Below, piece after piece: positions 1 through 8,407 of a stretch of DNA of 9,428 bases. The first letter of the stretch is position 1. Each line of letters starts with the position of its first letter. A program made the position numbers and the translations under genes. The stretch spans positions 1-9,428 of the forward strand of contig CADBQJ010000111.1 in assembly GCA_902796785.1 (NCBI GenBank). Reading direction: 5' to 3'. Source of the DNA: Fibrobacter succinogenes. GTDB lineage: Bacteria; Fibrobacterota; Fibrobacteria; Fibrobacterales; CADBQJ01. The notes beneath the pieces were generated by a model. The model ran no database searches. It was not told the DNA's origin and was given only the letters and a program-made list of their open reading frames with translations.

Positions 1-60
1 CACGTGCTGAAGACGAGCCTGGCCCGCTTCGGGCTGGAGTGGGACGGATGGAGCTGCTGA
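1..60 (+). CDS. C-terminal end of an unidentified upstream gene (partial)
   Basis: Frame 1 is open from the window edge to a TGA at 58-60 and would give a C-terminus of 19 residues beginning HVLKTSLARFGLEW. Eighteen of its 19 sense codons end in G or C, as in the known genes here. The frame used by the following tsaB has many A/T-ending codons over the same bases, so frame 1 is the likely coding frame. It would overlap the tsaB start by 13 bases. Too little is present to name a family; tsaE often precedes tsaB, but nothing here proves it. Confidence 0.45.
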   Translation, partial: HVLKTSLARFGLEWDGWSC

Positions 61-722
61 TCGACGCCTCCCTCCCGGACCTCCGCCTGGCGCTCGCCGA
101 AGGCGGGCGCGCGGTCGCCGGGGAGGTGGAGCGGCGCGGAAAGGCGGAATCGCTGGAAACGCTGCTCGAACGGGCGCTGGAGCGCTGCTCGCGCCCGCTT
201 TCCGACGTCGACGTCGTCGCGGCGCTGCGCGGCCCCGGCTCGTTCACCGGGCTTCGGGTGGCGCTCGCCTTCGCGCAGGGGCTCGCCTTCGGGCGCCCCG
301 GCGTCCGCCTGCTGACCGCCGACACCTTCGCGCTCCTCGGCGCGGTCGCCGCCGCGAAGGGGGCCTCCGGCCCGGGCGCGGTCCTGCTGCCCGCGCGGCG
401 CGGCTTCCTCTACGCCGCGACGGCGGTCGTCGAGCCCGGGTCGCGTTCGCTGCCCGAGGTCTCCCGCCGGCGCATGGTCGCCGAATCCGAAGTTTCCGCC
501 GTCGCGGCGGAGGGGGGCTGGACGATCCTGCCCGACGACGCCCCCTGCCGCGCCGCGCTTCCCGGCGCCCTGGCGTTCGGGAGCGACGAGCTGCTGCTCG
601 ACGCGCTCCTGCCCTGCCTCTCCGACCTCGCGCAGGTCGACCCCGCCGTCGGAATCTCGCCCGAATACGTCGAACCGCCGCAGGCGAAGCCCGGCGCCGC
701 GAAGGGGCTGGCCGCATGCTGA
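48..722 (+). CDS. tsaB: TsaB, tRNA threonylcarbamoyladenosine (t6A) biosynthesis protein
   Basis: TsaB is the non-catalytic, ASKHA-fold partner of TsaD in the complex that puts threonylcarbamoyl on A37 of ANN-decoding tRNAs in the cytoplasm. The 224-residue product begins MELLIDASL, matching the family's N-terminal strand with an Asp. It carries the hallmark GPGSFTGLR at residues 62-70, followed by a helix with AFAQGLAF. The length is close to E. coli TsaB (231 aa, from memory). I chose ATG at 48 because GGAG at 36-39 sits 8 bases ahead; a GTG at 39 is in frame but lies within that site. The gene overlaps the upstream stop by 13 bases and the rimI start by 7, suggesting translational coupling. 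tsaB next to rimI is a common bacterial arrangement. tsaD and tsaE are not in the window. Confidence 0.93.
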   Translation: MELLIDASLPDLRLALAEGGRAVAGEVERRGKAESLETLLERALERCSRPLSDVDVVAALRGPGSFTGLRVALAFAQGLAFGRPGVRLLTADTFALLGAVAAAKGASGPGAVLLPARRGFLYAATAVVEPGSRSLPEVSRRRMVAESEVSAVAAEGGWTILPDDAPCRAALPGALAFGSDELLLDALLPCLSDLAQVDPAVGISPEYVEPPQAKPGAAKGLAAC

Positions 723-1174
723 TCCTGCGAGCGGCGACGAAGCGCGACCTGCCCGAGATCCTCGCGATCGAGGAGGCCTGCTTCGACGACGCCTGGAGCG
801 CCGACTCCTACGCGGAGTTCCTGGGCGGGCGCGGAAACTCCTTCCTCGTGGCCGACGACGACGGCGTCTGCGCCGGATACGTCCTGGCCCGCTTCGCCGT
901 CGACGAGTTCGAGCTGCTGCGCATCGCCGTGCCGGCGGCGCGCCGCCGCGAGGGGATCGGCGAAAGCCTCCTCTCCCGCGTCACCCGCGACTTCGGCGAC
1001 TTCCTCTCCGCCGCCGGCCTGGAGGCGGGGAAGGGATGGCTCGAGGTCCGCTCCGACAACCCCGCGGCGATCGCCCTCTACCGCAAGATCGGCTTCGGCG
1101 ACCGCAGCGTCCGCAAAGACTACTACGGGCCCGGCGCCGACGCCCTGCTGATGGCGCTGGACTGCTTCGTCTGA
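716..1174 (+). CDS. rimI: RimI-type ribosomal protein S18-alanine N-acetyltransferase (GNAT)
   Basis: RimI transfers acetyl from acetyl-CoA to the N-terminal alanine of ribosomal protein S18. This 152-residue protein is a single GNAT domain. The acetyl-CoA pyrophosphate loop RRREGIG lies at residues 76-82, preceded by the strand FELLRIAVP. The C-terminal half has LEVRSDNPAAIALYRKIGF (109-127), the typical RimI motif with the tyrosine (122) that serves as general acid in the family. It then has DYY (135-137) and DALLMALD, both characteristic of RimI. The ATG at 716 lies inside the last codons of tsaB and has only a weak ribosome-binding site, so translation is probably coupled. RimI paralogs acetylate other N-termini, so the substrate is inferred from family and from the tsaB neighbour. 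Confidence 0.9.
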   Translation: MLILRAATKRDLPEILAIEEACFDDAWSADSYAEFLGGRGNSFLVADDDGVCAGYVLARFAVDEFELLRIAVPAARRREGIGESLLSRVTRDFGDFLSAAGLEAGKGWLEVRSDNPAAIALYRKIGFGDRSVRKDYYGPGADALLMALDCFV

Positions 1175-1201
1175 ACCGCCGCCGTCCAACCGGGAGAACG
1201 C

Positions 1202-2152
1202 ATGTCCAACCGCATCCTCGTCCGCCCCGCCCCGGCAACGCAGCGCAAGCGGCGTCCCTGGCTCCGCCTGGCCGCGGCGGCGCTCCTCCTGGCCGTTCTG
1301 CTCGTCCCCTTCTCGGGCTACCTGCTGGTGCGCGACGGCGGCGACGCTCCGCGCGTCTGGGGGCTAGTGCTCGATGGCCAGCTCCCGACGCTCCACCGCT
1401 CCTCGGCCGCCGCGGTGCGGCTCGCCTCGGGGACGCTGGACAGCGTCGCGGTCTCCGGCACCCCCTTCGCGCTCGGCGACTGGAGCTCGGCCGTCGCGCT
1501 CTGGGCCATGGCGAGGGAGGGGGCCGACCTCTCCCGCGTCGTGGAGCTGCGCCACTACGCGCAGTCCACGCAGGCCGAGGCGCGGGCGCTGATCCCCTTC
1601 TTCCGCGAACGCGGCGCCGACACGGTGGCGCTGCTCACCTCCTCGTTCCACACGGCGCGCGCGGAGCGGATCTTCAACTCGCTCTCCGGCGGCGATCCCG
1701 TCTTCGTCGCCGTCGACGTCGGCGACCGCGGGTTCCGTCCGTGGGGCTGGTGGAGCGCGCGCGGCATGGCGAAGGTCTGGTTCGAGGAGACGGCGAAGAC
1801 GCTCTGGTCCGGGATCGAGCTGCTCTTCGGCGACCGCGACCTCGACGGCGCCTCCACGACGGTCGTGCCGGGAATCGAGTCGCGCCTGGAGATGGCGGGC
1901 GGCGTCCCGGTCGCGCCCGATTCGCTACGCAGGCGCGCGGCGGCCGAGGCGGCGGCCCTCTCGCCCGAGATTCCGTTCGAGGAGATGGACGCGCTCGACG
2001 GCGGACCCCAGCCGGAGCTCTCCTCGTCGTCCGAGGCCGCCGAATCCTCCTCGACCGAATCCTCCTCCGCGCTTTCCTCTTCCGCCCCCTCCGAAACGGC
2101 CCCGGTCTCCTCGTCGCGCGGCGACGCGGACGCCGCGAAGGAGACGCGATGA
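1202..2152 (+). CDS. DUF218 (YdcF/SanA/ElyC-like) membrane-anchored protein with serine-rich tail
   Basis: The 316-residue product has a basic N-terminus (RKRR, 15-18), one membrane helix (about 20-43), then a domain resembling DUF218. The parts that fit are VLDGQ at 56-60, VSGTP at 84-88, STQAEA at 122-127 (family: S-x-N-T-x-E-A), and LLTSSFHTARAERIF at 144-158 (family: VTS-x-H-x-x-RA). The usual LGG and SGG glycines are altered, so it is a divergent member. Residues 273-305 are low complexity with runs of serine broken by Glu/Ala, followed by an acidic/basic end. This kind of polyserine segment is common in Fibrobacter exported proteins. The topology suggests one N-terminal anchor with the rest in the periplasm. 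DUF218 proteins are linked to envelope and vancomycin-sensitivity phenotypes in E. coli; the exact reaction is unknown. GGGAGA at 1192-1197 precedes the ATG, and the last codon overlaps mqnB. Confidence 0.75.
   Translation: MSNRILVRPAPATQRKRRPWLRLAAAALLLAVLLVPFSGYLLVRDGGDAPRVWGLVLDGQLPTLHRSSAAAVRLASGTLDSVAVSGTPFALGDWSSAVALWAMAREGADLSRVVELRHYAQSTQAEARALIPFFRERGADTVALLTSSFHTARAERIFNSLSGGDPVFVAVDVGDRGFRPWGWWSARGMAKVWFEETAKTLWSGIELLFGDRDLDGASTTVVPGIESRLEMAGGVPVAPDSLRRRAAAEAAALSPEIPFEEMDALDGGPQPELSSSSEAAESSSTESSSALSSSAPSETAPVSSSRGDADAAKETR
2030..2118 (+). repeat. Serine-rich low-complexity coding repeat
   Basis: This stretch is built from degenerate TCC/TCG/TCT serine codons alternating with GAA/GAG and GCC, and encodes the polyserine tail of the DUF218-like protein. 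Codons vary within each serine run, so the amino-acid pattern appears selected rather than a simple slipped trinucleotide. Confidence 0.7.
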
Positions 2153-2910
2153 GCGCGAAACGCTCCGGGCGGCTGCTCTTCTGCGCCGCCACGGCCGCCG
2201 AACTGGCGGCGATCCTCCCTCTTGAACGCGCCGCGCTCCTCTCCGGCGGCCCCGGCTCGCTCTGGACGTGCGGGACGGACTACCTGCTGGTCTCCGGCGT
2301 CGGCCGCGCGTCGGCGGCGCTCTCGCTCGGCGCGGCCCTGGCGCGGCTCGGGCGCGAAGTCCGCGGCGTCGTCCAGGTCGGCTTCGCCGGCGCCTACCGC
2401 TGCGCCCGGACGCGGGAATGGATCGCGGGCGCCCGGGCCGTCCGCGTGGTCTCCGAAACGGAGCCCGAATGCGGCGCCGCCGTCCCGGGCGGGATCCTCG
2501 CGCTCGAGGAGCTCGGCCTCGGGAAGACCAGGTGGAGTTCCGGCCGCGGCCCCGAGGCCCTTCCGGAACCGTTCGCCGGACTCGGGCTGGAGTCGCTCCC
2601 CGCCGCGCGCGGCGCGACCGTGGACTGCTCGACCGGATCCCTCGCCCGGGGGGCGGAGCTCCGCGCGCGCGCCGGCGGGGCGGAGGTCGAGTCGCTCGAG
2701 GGGAGCGCGCTCTTCGAGGCCGCGGAACGGTTCGCGCTTCCCGCCGTCGAAATCCGCGCGGTCACGAACCTCTGCGCGAAGCGCGACCGCGCCGCCTGGA
2801 AAACCGCCGAGGCGGCGGCGAACCTCCGGAAGATCTTCGCGGCGCGGTTCCGTTCGCGGCCCCGCCCCGCCGGCTCCGTCTTCGCGCCGGCCGCCGGAGG
2901 CGCGCGATGA
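2149..2910 (+). CDS. mqnB: Futalosine hydrolase MqnB (menaquinone, futalosine pathway)
   Basis: MqnB belongs to the nucleoside phosphorylase/hydrolase superfamily. It removes the base from futalosine or aminodeoxyfutalosine to give dehypoxanthinyl futalosine in the cytoplasm. The 253-residue protein shows the superfamily layout: a first strand LLFCAAT followed by AAELAAI, then VVQVGFAGAY at 74-83 (family V-x-x-G-x-AG). EVESLEGSALFEAA at 179-192 corresponds to the family's VEMEGAA, with Met replaced by Leu. EIRAVTNLCAKRDRAAW at 201-217 is the MqnB-type substrate loop (family EIR-x-x-SN-x-x-x-x-RD-x-x-W). It starts with ATG at 2149 overlapping the previous stop (ATGA), with AAGGAG just ahead, and overlaps mqnD by ATGA at its end. 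Adjacency to mqnD makes MqnB much more likely than a generic nucleosidase. Whether it prefers futalosine or 6-amino-6-deoxyfutalosine cannot be read from sequence. Confidence 0.88.
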   Translation: MSAKRSGRLLFCAATAAELAAILPLERAALLSGGPGSLWTCGTDYLLVSGVGRASAALSLGAALARLGREVRGVVQVGFAGAYRCARTREWIAGARAVRVVSETEPECGAAVPGGILALEELGLGKTRWSSGRGPEALPEPFAGLGLESLPAARGATVDCSTGSLARGAELRARAGGAEVESLEGSALFEAAERFALPAVEIRAVTNLCAKRDRAAWKTAEAAANLRKIFAARFRSRPRPAGSVFAPAAGGAR

Positions 2911-3737
2911 CCGCGCCCCTGCGCCTGGGCATCTCGCCCTGTCCCAACGACACCTTCATCTTCGGGGCGTGGGTCCTCGGCAAGCTGCCGGGCGCGCCCG
3001 AGGTCGAAGTCGAGTTCCACGACGTCCAGCGCCTCAACGAGCTGGCCGGAGAAGAGGCGCTCGACGTCTCCAAGATCTCCTTCGGCGCGTGGCCGTCGCT
3101 CGCCGGCCGCTGGCTCCTCCTGGAGTGCGGCGGCGCGCTCGGCATGGGCTGCGGCCCGCTCCTCCTGCGCTCGCCGCGCGCCGCCGGCGCGGGCGGGGGA
3201 AAGGTCTGGCTCCCCGGCCGGCTCACGACCGCCGCGCGCCTCTTCGCCTGGTGGCGCGGGCGTCCGGACGCCGGGCGCGAAGTCCCTTCCGAGGTCGACT
3301 TCGACCGGTTCGACCGCATCTACCGCCGTCTCGTCGACGGCGAGATCGAATGGGGGGTGGCGATCCACGAATGCCGCTTCACCTACGAACGCGACGGGCT
3401 GGAACGGGCTGCCGACCTCGGCGACGCCTGGGAGAAGGCGACCGGCGCGGCCATCCCGCTCGGCGGCATCGTCCTGCGCGGCGACCTGGCGGAAAGGCGC
3501 GATCTCGTCGAACGGACCATCCGCCGCTCCATCGCCTGGGCGAAGGAACACCGCGCCGAGCTGATGCCCTGGATGGTCAAACTGGCCGGCATCCCCGACG
3601 AGGCCGTGGTGAACGCCCACGTCGACACCTACGTCAACGCCTTCAGCGAAGAGCTGGGAGAGGTCGGGAAAAGGGCGGTGGAGACCTTCTGCGCGATCGC
3701 CGCGCCGGGGGACGACGGCCCGAAAGGGGCCGAATAG
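2907..3737 (+). CDS. mqnD: 1,4-dihydroxy-6-naphthoate synthase MqnD
   Basis: MqnD converts cyclic dehypoxanthinyl futalosine to 1,4-dihydroxy-6-naphthoate, the naphthoquinone precursor of menaquinone. The 276-residue protein has the periplasmic-binding-protein-like fold of the MqnA/MqnD family. It shows the MqnD signature LGISPCPNDTFIF at 7-19, then DVQRLN (39-44), DVSKIS (53-58), GMGCGPLLL (79-87), GRLTTA (104-109), the conserved-histidine segment IHECRFTY (153-160) and PLGGIVL (184-190). SPCPNDTF separates it from MqnA, the chorismate dehydratase. Length is normal for the family. GGAGG in the end of mqnB is the ribosome-binding site and the ATGA overlap suggests coupling. It is the last gene of the operon. 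mqnA, mqnC and mqnE are not in the window. Menaquinone would serve anaerobic fumarate respiration in a Fibrobacter-like host, which is inference. Confidence 0.93.
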   Translation: MTAPLRLGISPCPNDTFIFGAWVLGKLPGAPEVEVEFHDVQRLNELAGEEALDVSKISFGAWPSLAGRWLLLECGGALGMGCGPLLLRSPRAAGAGGGKVWLPGRLTTAARLFAWWRGRPDAGREVPSEVDFDRFDRIYRRLVDGEIEWGVAIHECRFTYERDGLERAADLGDAWEKATGAAIPLGGIVLRGDLAERRDLVERTIRRSIAWAKEHRAELMPWMVKLAGIPDEAVVNAHVDTYVNAFSEELGEVGKRAVETFCAIAAPGDDGPKGAE

Positions 3738-3780
3738 CCCCGAAAAGGGGGCGAAAACGCGAAAACGGGCGAAAAAAGAA
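3738..3780. other. CGAAAA-motif spacer between convergent mqnD and tRNA-fMet
   Basis: The 43 bases after mqnD hold four CGAAAA words (3741, 3752, 3760, 3770) and a short CCCC-GAAAA-GGGG inverted repeat at 3738-3750. Read on the - strand, the last A-run supplies the T-tract of the tRNA terminator. There is no convincing + strand terminator for mqnD. Confidence 0.4.
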
Positions 3781-3805
3781 GGGCCGACGGCATCGCCGTC
3801 GGTCC
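3781..3805 (-). terminator. Intrinsic terminator of the initiator tRNA gene
   Basis: An 11-base-pair stem with a 3-base loop (GGGCCGACGGC / GCCGTCGGTCC on the + strand, one G-T pair) lies 7 bases past the 3' end of the tRNA. On the - strand it is followed by TTCTTTTTTC, the expected T-rich tract. On the + strand it is followed by mixed sequence, so it serves the tRNA and not mqnD. Confidence 0.85.
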
Positions 3806-3812
3806 TCTGGAG

Positions 3813-3886
<74 letters not shown>

Positions 3887-3900
3887 TCGTTGTGGGCCCA

Positions 3901-3929
3901 ATAGTAGCAAAAGAGAAAATCCGTGGCAA
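3901..3929 (-). promoter_or_regulatory. Sigma70-type promoter of the initiator tRNA
   Basis: On the - strand, TTGCCA (-35, 3929-3924) and TACTAT (-10, 3906-3901) are separated by exactly 17 bases. A start near 3893 would leave a leader of only a few bases before the mature tRNA at 3886. The spacer is A/T-rich against a GC-rich background. This gives the tRNA its own strong transcription unit, independent of lepA and the peptidase-like gene. Confidence 0.8.
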
Positions 3930-3933
3930 GTGC

Positions 3934-3969
3934 CGGAATCGCGTTTCGGCGCCGTTTCGGCCGATTCCG
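3934..3969 (-). other. Inverted repeat just past the peptidase-like gene
   Basis: CGGAATCG (3934-3941) and CGATTCCG (3962-3969) form an 8-base-pair stem. The 20 bases between them contain two copies of CGTTTCGG flanking a GGCGCC palindrome. It begins 3 bases past the stop codon at 3973. No T-tract follows on the - strand, so it may be a stabilising 3' structure or a weak or Rho-dependent end rather than a canonical terminator. Confidence 0.4.
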
Positions 3970-3972
3970 CGT

Positions 3973-4673
3973 TCAGAAGAGGGCGATCACGCGGCCGCGC
4001 ACGCTGTCCTTCGGAAGAAGCCAGCTCGAATAGGCGGCGTTTTTCGGCGCGAGCATCAGCCGGTCCTCGTTCCAGACGTGTTCGGTCAGCAGCGAGTCGC
4101 CGATTTTGACGGAGCGGTTCCACGAGATCTCCGCGCCGAGCCGGTGGCTGGCCAGCGACGAGGCCTGGCGGCGCATCTCGTAGCGGTCCAGCCAGTGGTC
4201 CGCGGCCGCGACGCGCCTTTCGATCGTCTGCCCTTCGCTCGTCCAGACCATCTCCACGCGGAGCGAGTCGCGCTTCGCCCCGTCCAGCTCGTCGGCCAGC
4301 AGCGGGAAGAGCGCGTCGAACTCCGTCTCGTTCCAGTGCGAGGGGTTGCAGAGCGCCCCGCGCGCGGGCACGGTCAGCGTCGCGGTCTCCTCGCCCGGCA
4401 GCCCGGCGATCTCGCGCAGGCGCGGTCCGGCGGGGGTGGCGGCCAGGACGATCTCGCCCTTGCGCGGCTCGCCCGCGCAGACGCGGCAGACGGGCGCGTA
4501 GCTCCCTTCGCGCAGCTCGGGCGCCATGCTCCGGTCGGGGACGCGCGCCACGGTCACCAGGTGCCGTTCGCCCAGCTGGCCCAGCAGCACGCAGGCGACG
4601 CAGACCGCCGCCAGGAGGAGGGGGTTGCGCCTGTCGTGCAGGCGGCGCTGTTCGCGCAGCGGGGGATAGGCGC

Positions 4674-4677
<4 letters not shown>
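3973..4677 (-). CDS. Signal peptidase I-like (S26) membrane protein, catalytic lysine replaced
   Basis: The 234-residue product has one membrane helix (about 19-37) and then resembles type I signal peptidase, which cleaves signal peptides at the outer face of the inner membrane. [17 protein letters not shown] (45-61) matches box B with nucleophile Ser50. [10 protein letters not shown] (70-79) matches [21 protein letters not shown] (86-97) matches YIKRAVGLPGDK, but Arg89 stands where the general-base lysine should be. The C-terminus [14 protein letters not shown] (221-234) matches the family end, yet the preceding GDN and SDSR boxes are replaced by PKN and SSW. It is therefore a divergent and possibly inactive paralog. 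Cys64/Cys67 form a C-x2-C not expected in the family. It starts at GTG 4677, overlapping the lepA stop (GTGA), in the usual lepA-lepB order. The function of this version is unknown. Confidence 0.75.
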
Positions 4678-6542
<1,865 letters not shown>

Positions 6543-6629
6543 TTGTCCTCCCTTTGATTATCTTTTGGCCTCGACACGGTCGGCTGCCCCTCGGGGACGC
6601 CGTCATCCTTTTACGCGGAGAGGACGAAC
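6543..6629. promoter_or_regulatory. Divergent control region between lepA and the zinc-finger gene
   Basis: This A/T-richer gap separates two divergent genes. On the - strand it has GATAAT at 6562-6557, a plausible -10 for lepA without a clear -35, and a GGGAGGA ribosome-binding site. On the + strand GGAGAGGA (6619-6626) precedes the ATG at 6630. No strong + strand promoter hexamers were seen. Confidence 0.4.
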
Positions 6630-7646
6630 ATGGCCAGCAAGACGACTGCGAAGAAACAGGCGAAGAAACCCGCGCAGAAGAAGCCCGCCGCCAAATCCGT
6701 CCCCGCGAAAAAAGCCGCCGCGAAGAAACCCGCGTCCAAGAAGGCGGCGCCCAAGCCCGCGAAGAAAAAGGTCTCCATGCCACAAAGCAAGGCGAAGAAA
6801 GCCGCGCCCAAGCCCTCCAAGGCCCAGCCGAAGAAAGCGGCGAAGCCCCAGCCCAAGAAACAGTCCAAGCCCGCCAAGGCGAAGAAGCCCGCCCCCAAGG
6901 CGCAGCCGAAGAAGCAGGCGAAGCCCGCCAAGGCGCAGAAGCCCGCTCCCAAGGCGCAGCCCAAGAAGCAGGCGAAGCCCGCCGCGAAGCCGGCCAAGCC
7001 CGCCCCCAAGGCGAAGGCTCCGGCCAAGGCCGCCAAGCCCGCTCCCAAGCCCCAGCCGAAGAAGCCGGCCAAGCCCGCTCCCAAGCCGGCCGAGAAGCCG
7101 GCGAAGGCGCAGAAGCCCGCCCCCGAGGCCCCCAAGGCCAAGGAAGCCAAGGCCCCCAAGGAAAAGGGGTTCAAGCCCAAGCCCGTCATCTCCGACCTCC
7201 CCGTGAAGAGCGCGATGTTCTTCCTCGACGAGTTCGCCGCGGTGAACCGCCTGGGCAAGGGGACCTTCTTCAGCGAAGTGACCGAGAGCGACGAGCGCAA
7301 CAACAAGAAGAAGTTCGGCACCGGCGACCAGAAGCTCCCCGAGAAGCCGACCGTCGCGCAGCGCGGCAAGGAACGCCGCGGCGAGGAGTCGCAGGAGGAG
7401 ATCTACAACCGCATCCTCCAGGAGTGCCGCGACGAGCAGAAGCGCACAGAGCACATCCTCGAGCACCAGCTCTGCAGCAAGTGCGGCGTCAATCCCGTCG
7501 AGCACGTGATGGCCGACCTGGCCTACTGCTCCGACTGCTTCGCCCTCCTCTATCCCGACGCGGGGACGGACTTCGACCAGGACGCGGGGATGGAGCCCGG
7601 CGAACCCGGCGAGCCCGGCGACGGCGACGACGACTGCGGGATCTGA
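6630..7646 (+). CDS. Histone H1-like Lys/Ala/Pro tail fused to DksA/TraR-like zinc finger
   Basis: The 338-residue product has three parts. Residues 1-184 are almost wholly Lys, Ala, Pro and Gln in repeating KPAPKAQPKKQAKPA-type units, like eukaryotic H1 tails and bacterial AlgP/Hc1-like proteins, and would bind DNA or RNA non-specifically. Residues 185-255 are a mixed, probably globular, segment (SAMFFLDEFAAVNRLGKGTFFSEV). Residues 256-306 hold a helix EEIYNRILQECRDEQKRTEHILEH, then CSKC (282-285) and CSDC (300-303), a C-x2-C-x14-C-x2-C zinc site. This resembles DksA/TraR, although their spacer is usually about 17. The C-terminus is acidic with GEPGEPGDGDDD. DksA proteins bind RNA polymerase; the fusion suggests a nucleoid or transcription role, which is inference. 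There is no signal peptide. It has a good ribosome-binding site, stands alone, and ends in an intrinsic terminator. Confidence 0.8.
   Translation: MASKTTAKKQAKKPAQKKPAAKSVPAKKAAAKKPASKKAAPKPAKKKVSMPQSKAKKAAPKPSKAQPKKAAKPQPKKQSKPAKAKKPAPKAQPKKQAKPAKAQKPAPKAQPKKQAKPAAKPAKPAPKAKAPAKAAKPAPKPQPKKPAKPAPKPAEKPAKAQKPAPEAPKAKEAKAPKEKGFKPKPVISDLPVKSAMFFLDEFAAVNRLGKGTFFSEVTESDERNNKKKFGTGDQKLPEKPTVAQRGKERRGEESQEEIYNRILQECRDEQKRTEHILEHQLCSKCGVNPVEHVMADLAYCSDCFALLYPDAGTDFDQDAGMEPGEPGEPGDGDDDCGI
6881..6983 (+). repeat. Direct repeat within the Lys/Pro/Ala-coding region
   Basis: Two near-identical units of about 54 bases, starting near 6881 and 6935, both encode KPAPKAQPKKQAKPA (residues 86-100 and 104-118). 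They differ at a few third positions. Shorter AAGCCCGC(C/T)CCCAAG words recur through to about 7130. The pattern suggests expansion by repeat slippage or unequal exchange, with later synonymous drift. Confidence 0.7.
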
Positions 7647-7665
7647 AGTTCCCCGATGAAAAGAG

Positions 7666-7693
7666 AAAGGCCTTCCGGACGGAAGGCCTTTTT
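7666..7693. terminator. Bidirectional intrinsic terminator between zinc-finger gene and lexA
   Basis: A perfect 11-base-pair stem (AAAGGCCTTCC / GGAAGGCCTTT) with a GGAC loop is followed on the + strand by T-rich sequence (7689-7693). On the - strand it is followed by TTTCTCTTTTC. It sits between the convergent stops at 7646 and 7713 and can end both transcripts. Confidence 0.9.
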
Positions 7694-7712
7694 CGCATAT
7701 GCGAAATCCGCG

Positions 7713-8375
7713 TCAGTTGAAGCGGCGCAGCACGCCGATCACCAGGCCGGCGATGCTGAAGTTGCGGTCCTCGGCCACCCAGATGGGCTTGTAGGCGCTG
7801 TTCGCCGGCTCCAGCCGCACGCCGTTCGGCTCGGGGTGGAAGTACTTGACCGTCGCCTCGTCGTCGATCTGGGCCACGACCATCTGGCCGTCCTCGGCCG
7901 TCTGCTGCTGGCGCGCGAAGATCAGGTCGCCGTCGAGGATGCCGGCCTCGATCATGGAGTCGCCCTTGACGCGGAGCGCGAAGACGTCGCGGCGCGAGGC
8001 GATGAAGCTGCGGTCGACGATGACCGTCCCCTCGAGGTTCTGCACCGCCAGGATGGGGGCGCCCGCCGCCACGCGGCCGACGATCGGGATCTCGACCGAC
8101 TGCGCGGAGGCCTCCGTCTCGGGGGCCTCGAAGAGCCGTTCGGCGCGCAGCGCCTCGCTCTTCACCTCCAGCCCGCGGCTGAGCTTGGGGGAGCGGGAGA
8201 CGTAGCCCTTGCGGATCAGCGCGCCGATCACGCTGCGCACGCCGTTGGTGGAGGAGATGCCGAAGGCCTCGCCGATCTCGCGCACGGTGGGCGGACGGTG
8301 GTCTTCGGTCACGCGCTTGCGGATGAATTCGTAGATCTCGCGCTGACGGTCGGTCAGGGGTTGAAGTGCGCTCAT
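7713..8375 (-). CDS. lexA: LexA repressor, SOS response regulator
   Basis: LexA represses DNA-damage genes and is inactivated by RecA-stimulated self-cleavage. The 220-residue protein has the N-terminal winged helix [12 protein letters not shown] (7-18) with recognition-helix region [20 protein letters not shown] (40-59). A linker leads to the S24 peptidase domain. The cleavage site VAAGAP has Ala104-Gly105, the nucleophile Ser140 is in GDSMIEAGI (138-146), and the base Lys177 is in EATVKYF (173-179). All catalytic elements are intact, so it should be self-cleaving. The ATG at 8375 has GGAG 6 bases ahead. Transcription comes from a near-consensus promoter containing a LexA operator, so it is autoregulated. 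No second SOS gene follows it; the gene ends at a terminator shared with its convergent neighbour. Confidence 0.97.
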   Translation of the reverse strand: MSALQPLTDRQREIYEFIRKRVTEDHRPPTVREIGEAFGISSTNGVRSVIGALIRKGYVSRSPKLSRGLEVKSEALRAERLFEAPETEASAQSVEIPIVGRVAAGAPILAVQNLEGTVIVDRSFIASRRDVFALRVKGDSMIEAGILDGDLIFARQQQTAEDGQMVVAQIDDEATVKYFHPEPNGVRLEPANSAYKPIWVAEDRNFSIAGLVIGVLRRFN

Positions 8376-8407
8376 GGGAAGCTCCGGGTTAGAGGTCTTC
8401 CCTTAAA

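Noticed and set aside
1036..2148. Open + strand frame running into mqnB from far upstream
   Set aside because: It overlaps rimI and the DUF218-like gene out of frame and is Arg/Pro-rich. The real mqnB starts at ATG 2149 with a ribosome-binding site.
3738..3805. Terminator for mqnD on the + strand
   Set aside because: The strong hairpin has its T-tract only on the - strand side. On the + strand mixed sequence follows, so I assign it to the tRNA only.
6660..7130. Possible CRISPR or minisatellite array
   Set aside because: Repeats are in frame, degenerate and adjacent without unique spacers. They encode a basic tail and no cas genes are near.
6603..7505. Leu/Gly-rich - strand frames opposite the Lys/Pro/Ala region, looking like membrane proteins
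   Set aside because: They are reverse-complement translations of AAG/CCC/GCC repeats. The + strand has a ribosome-binding site, zinc-finger cysteines and a terminator.
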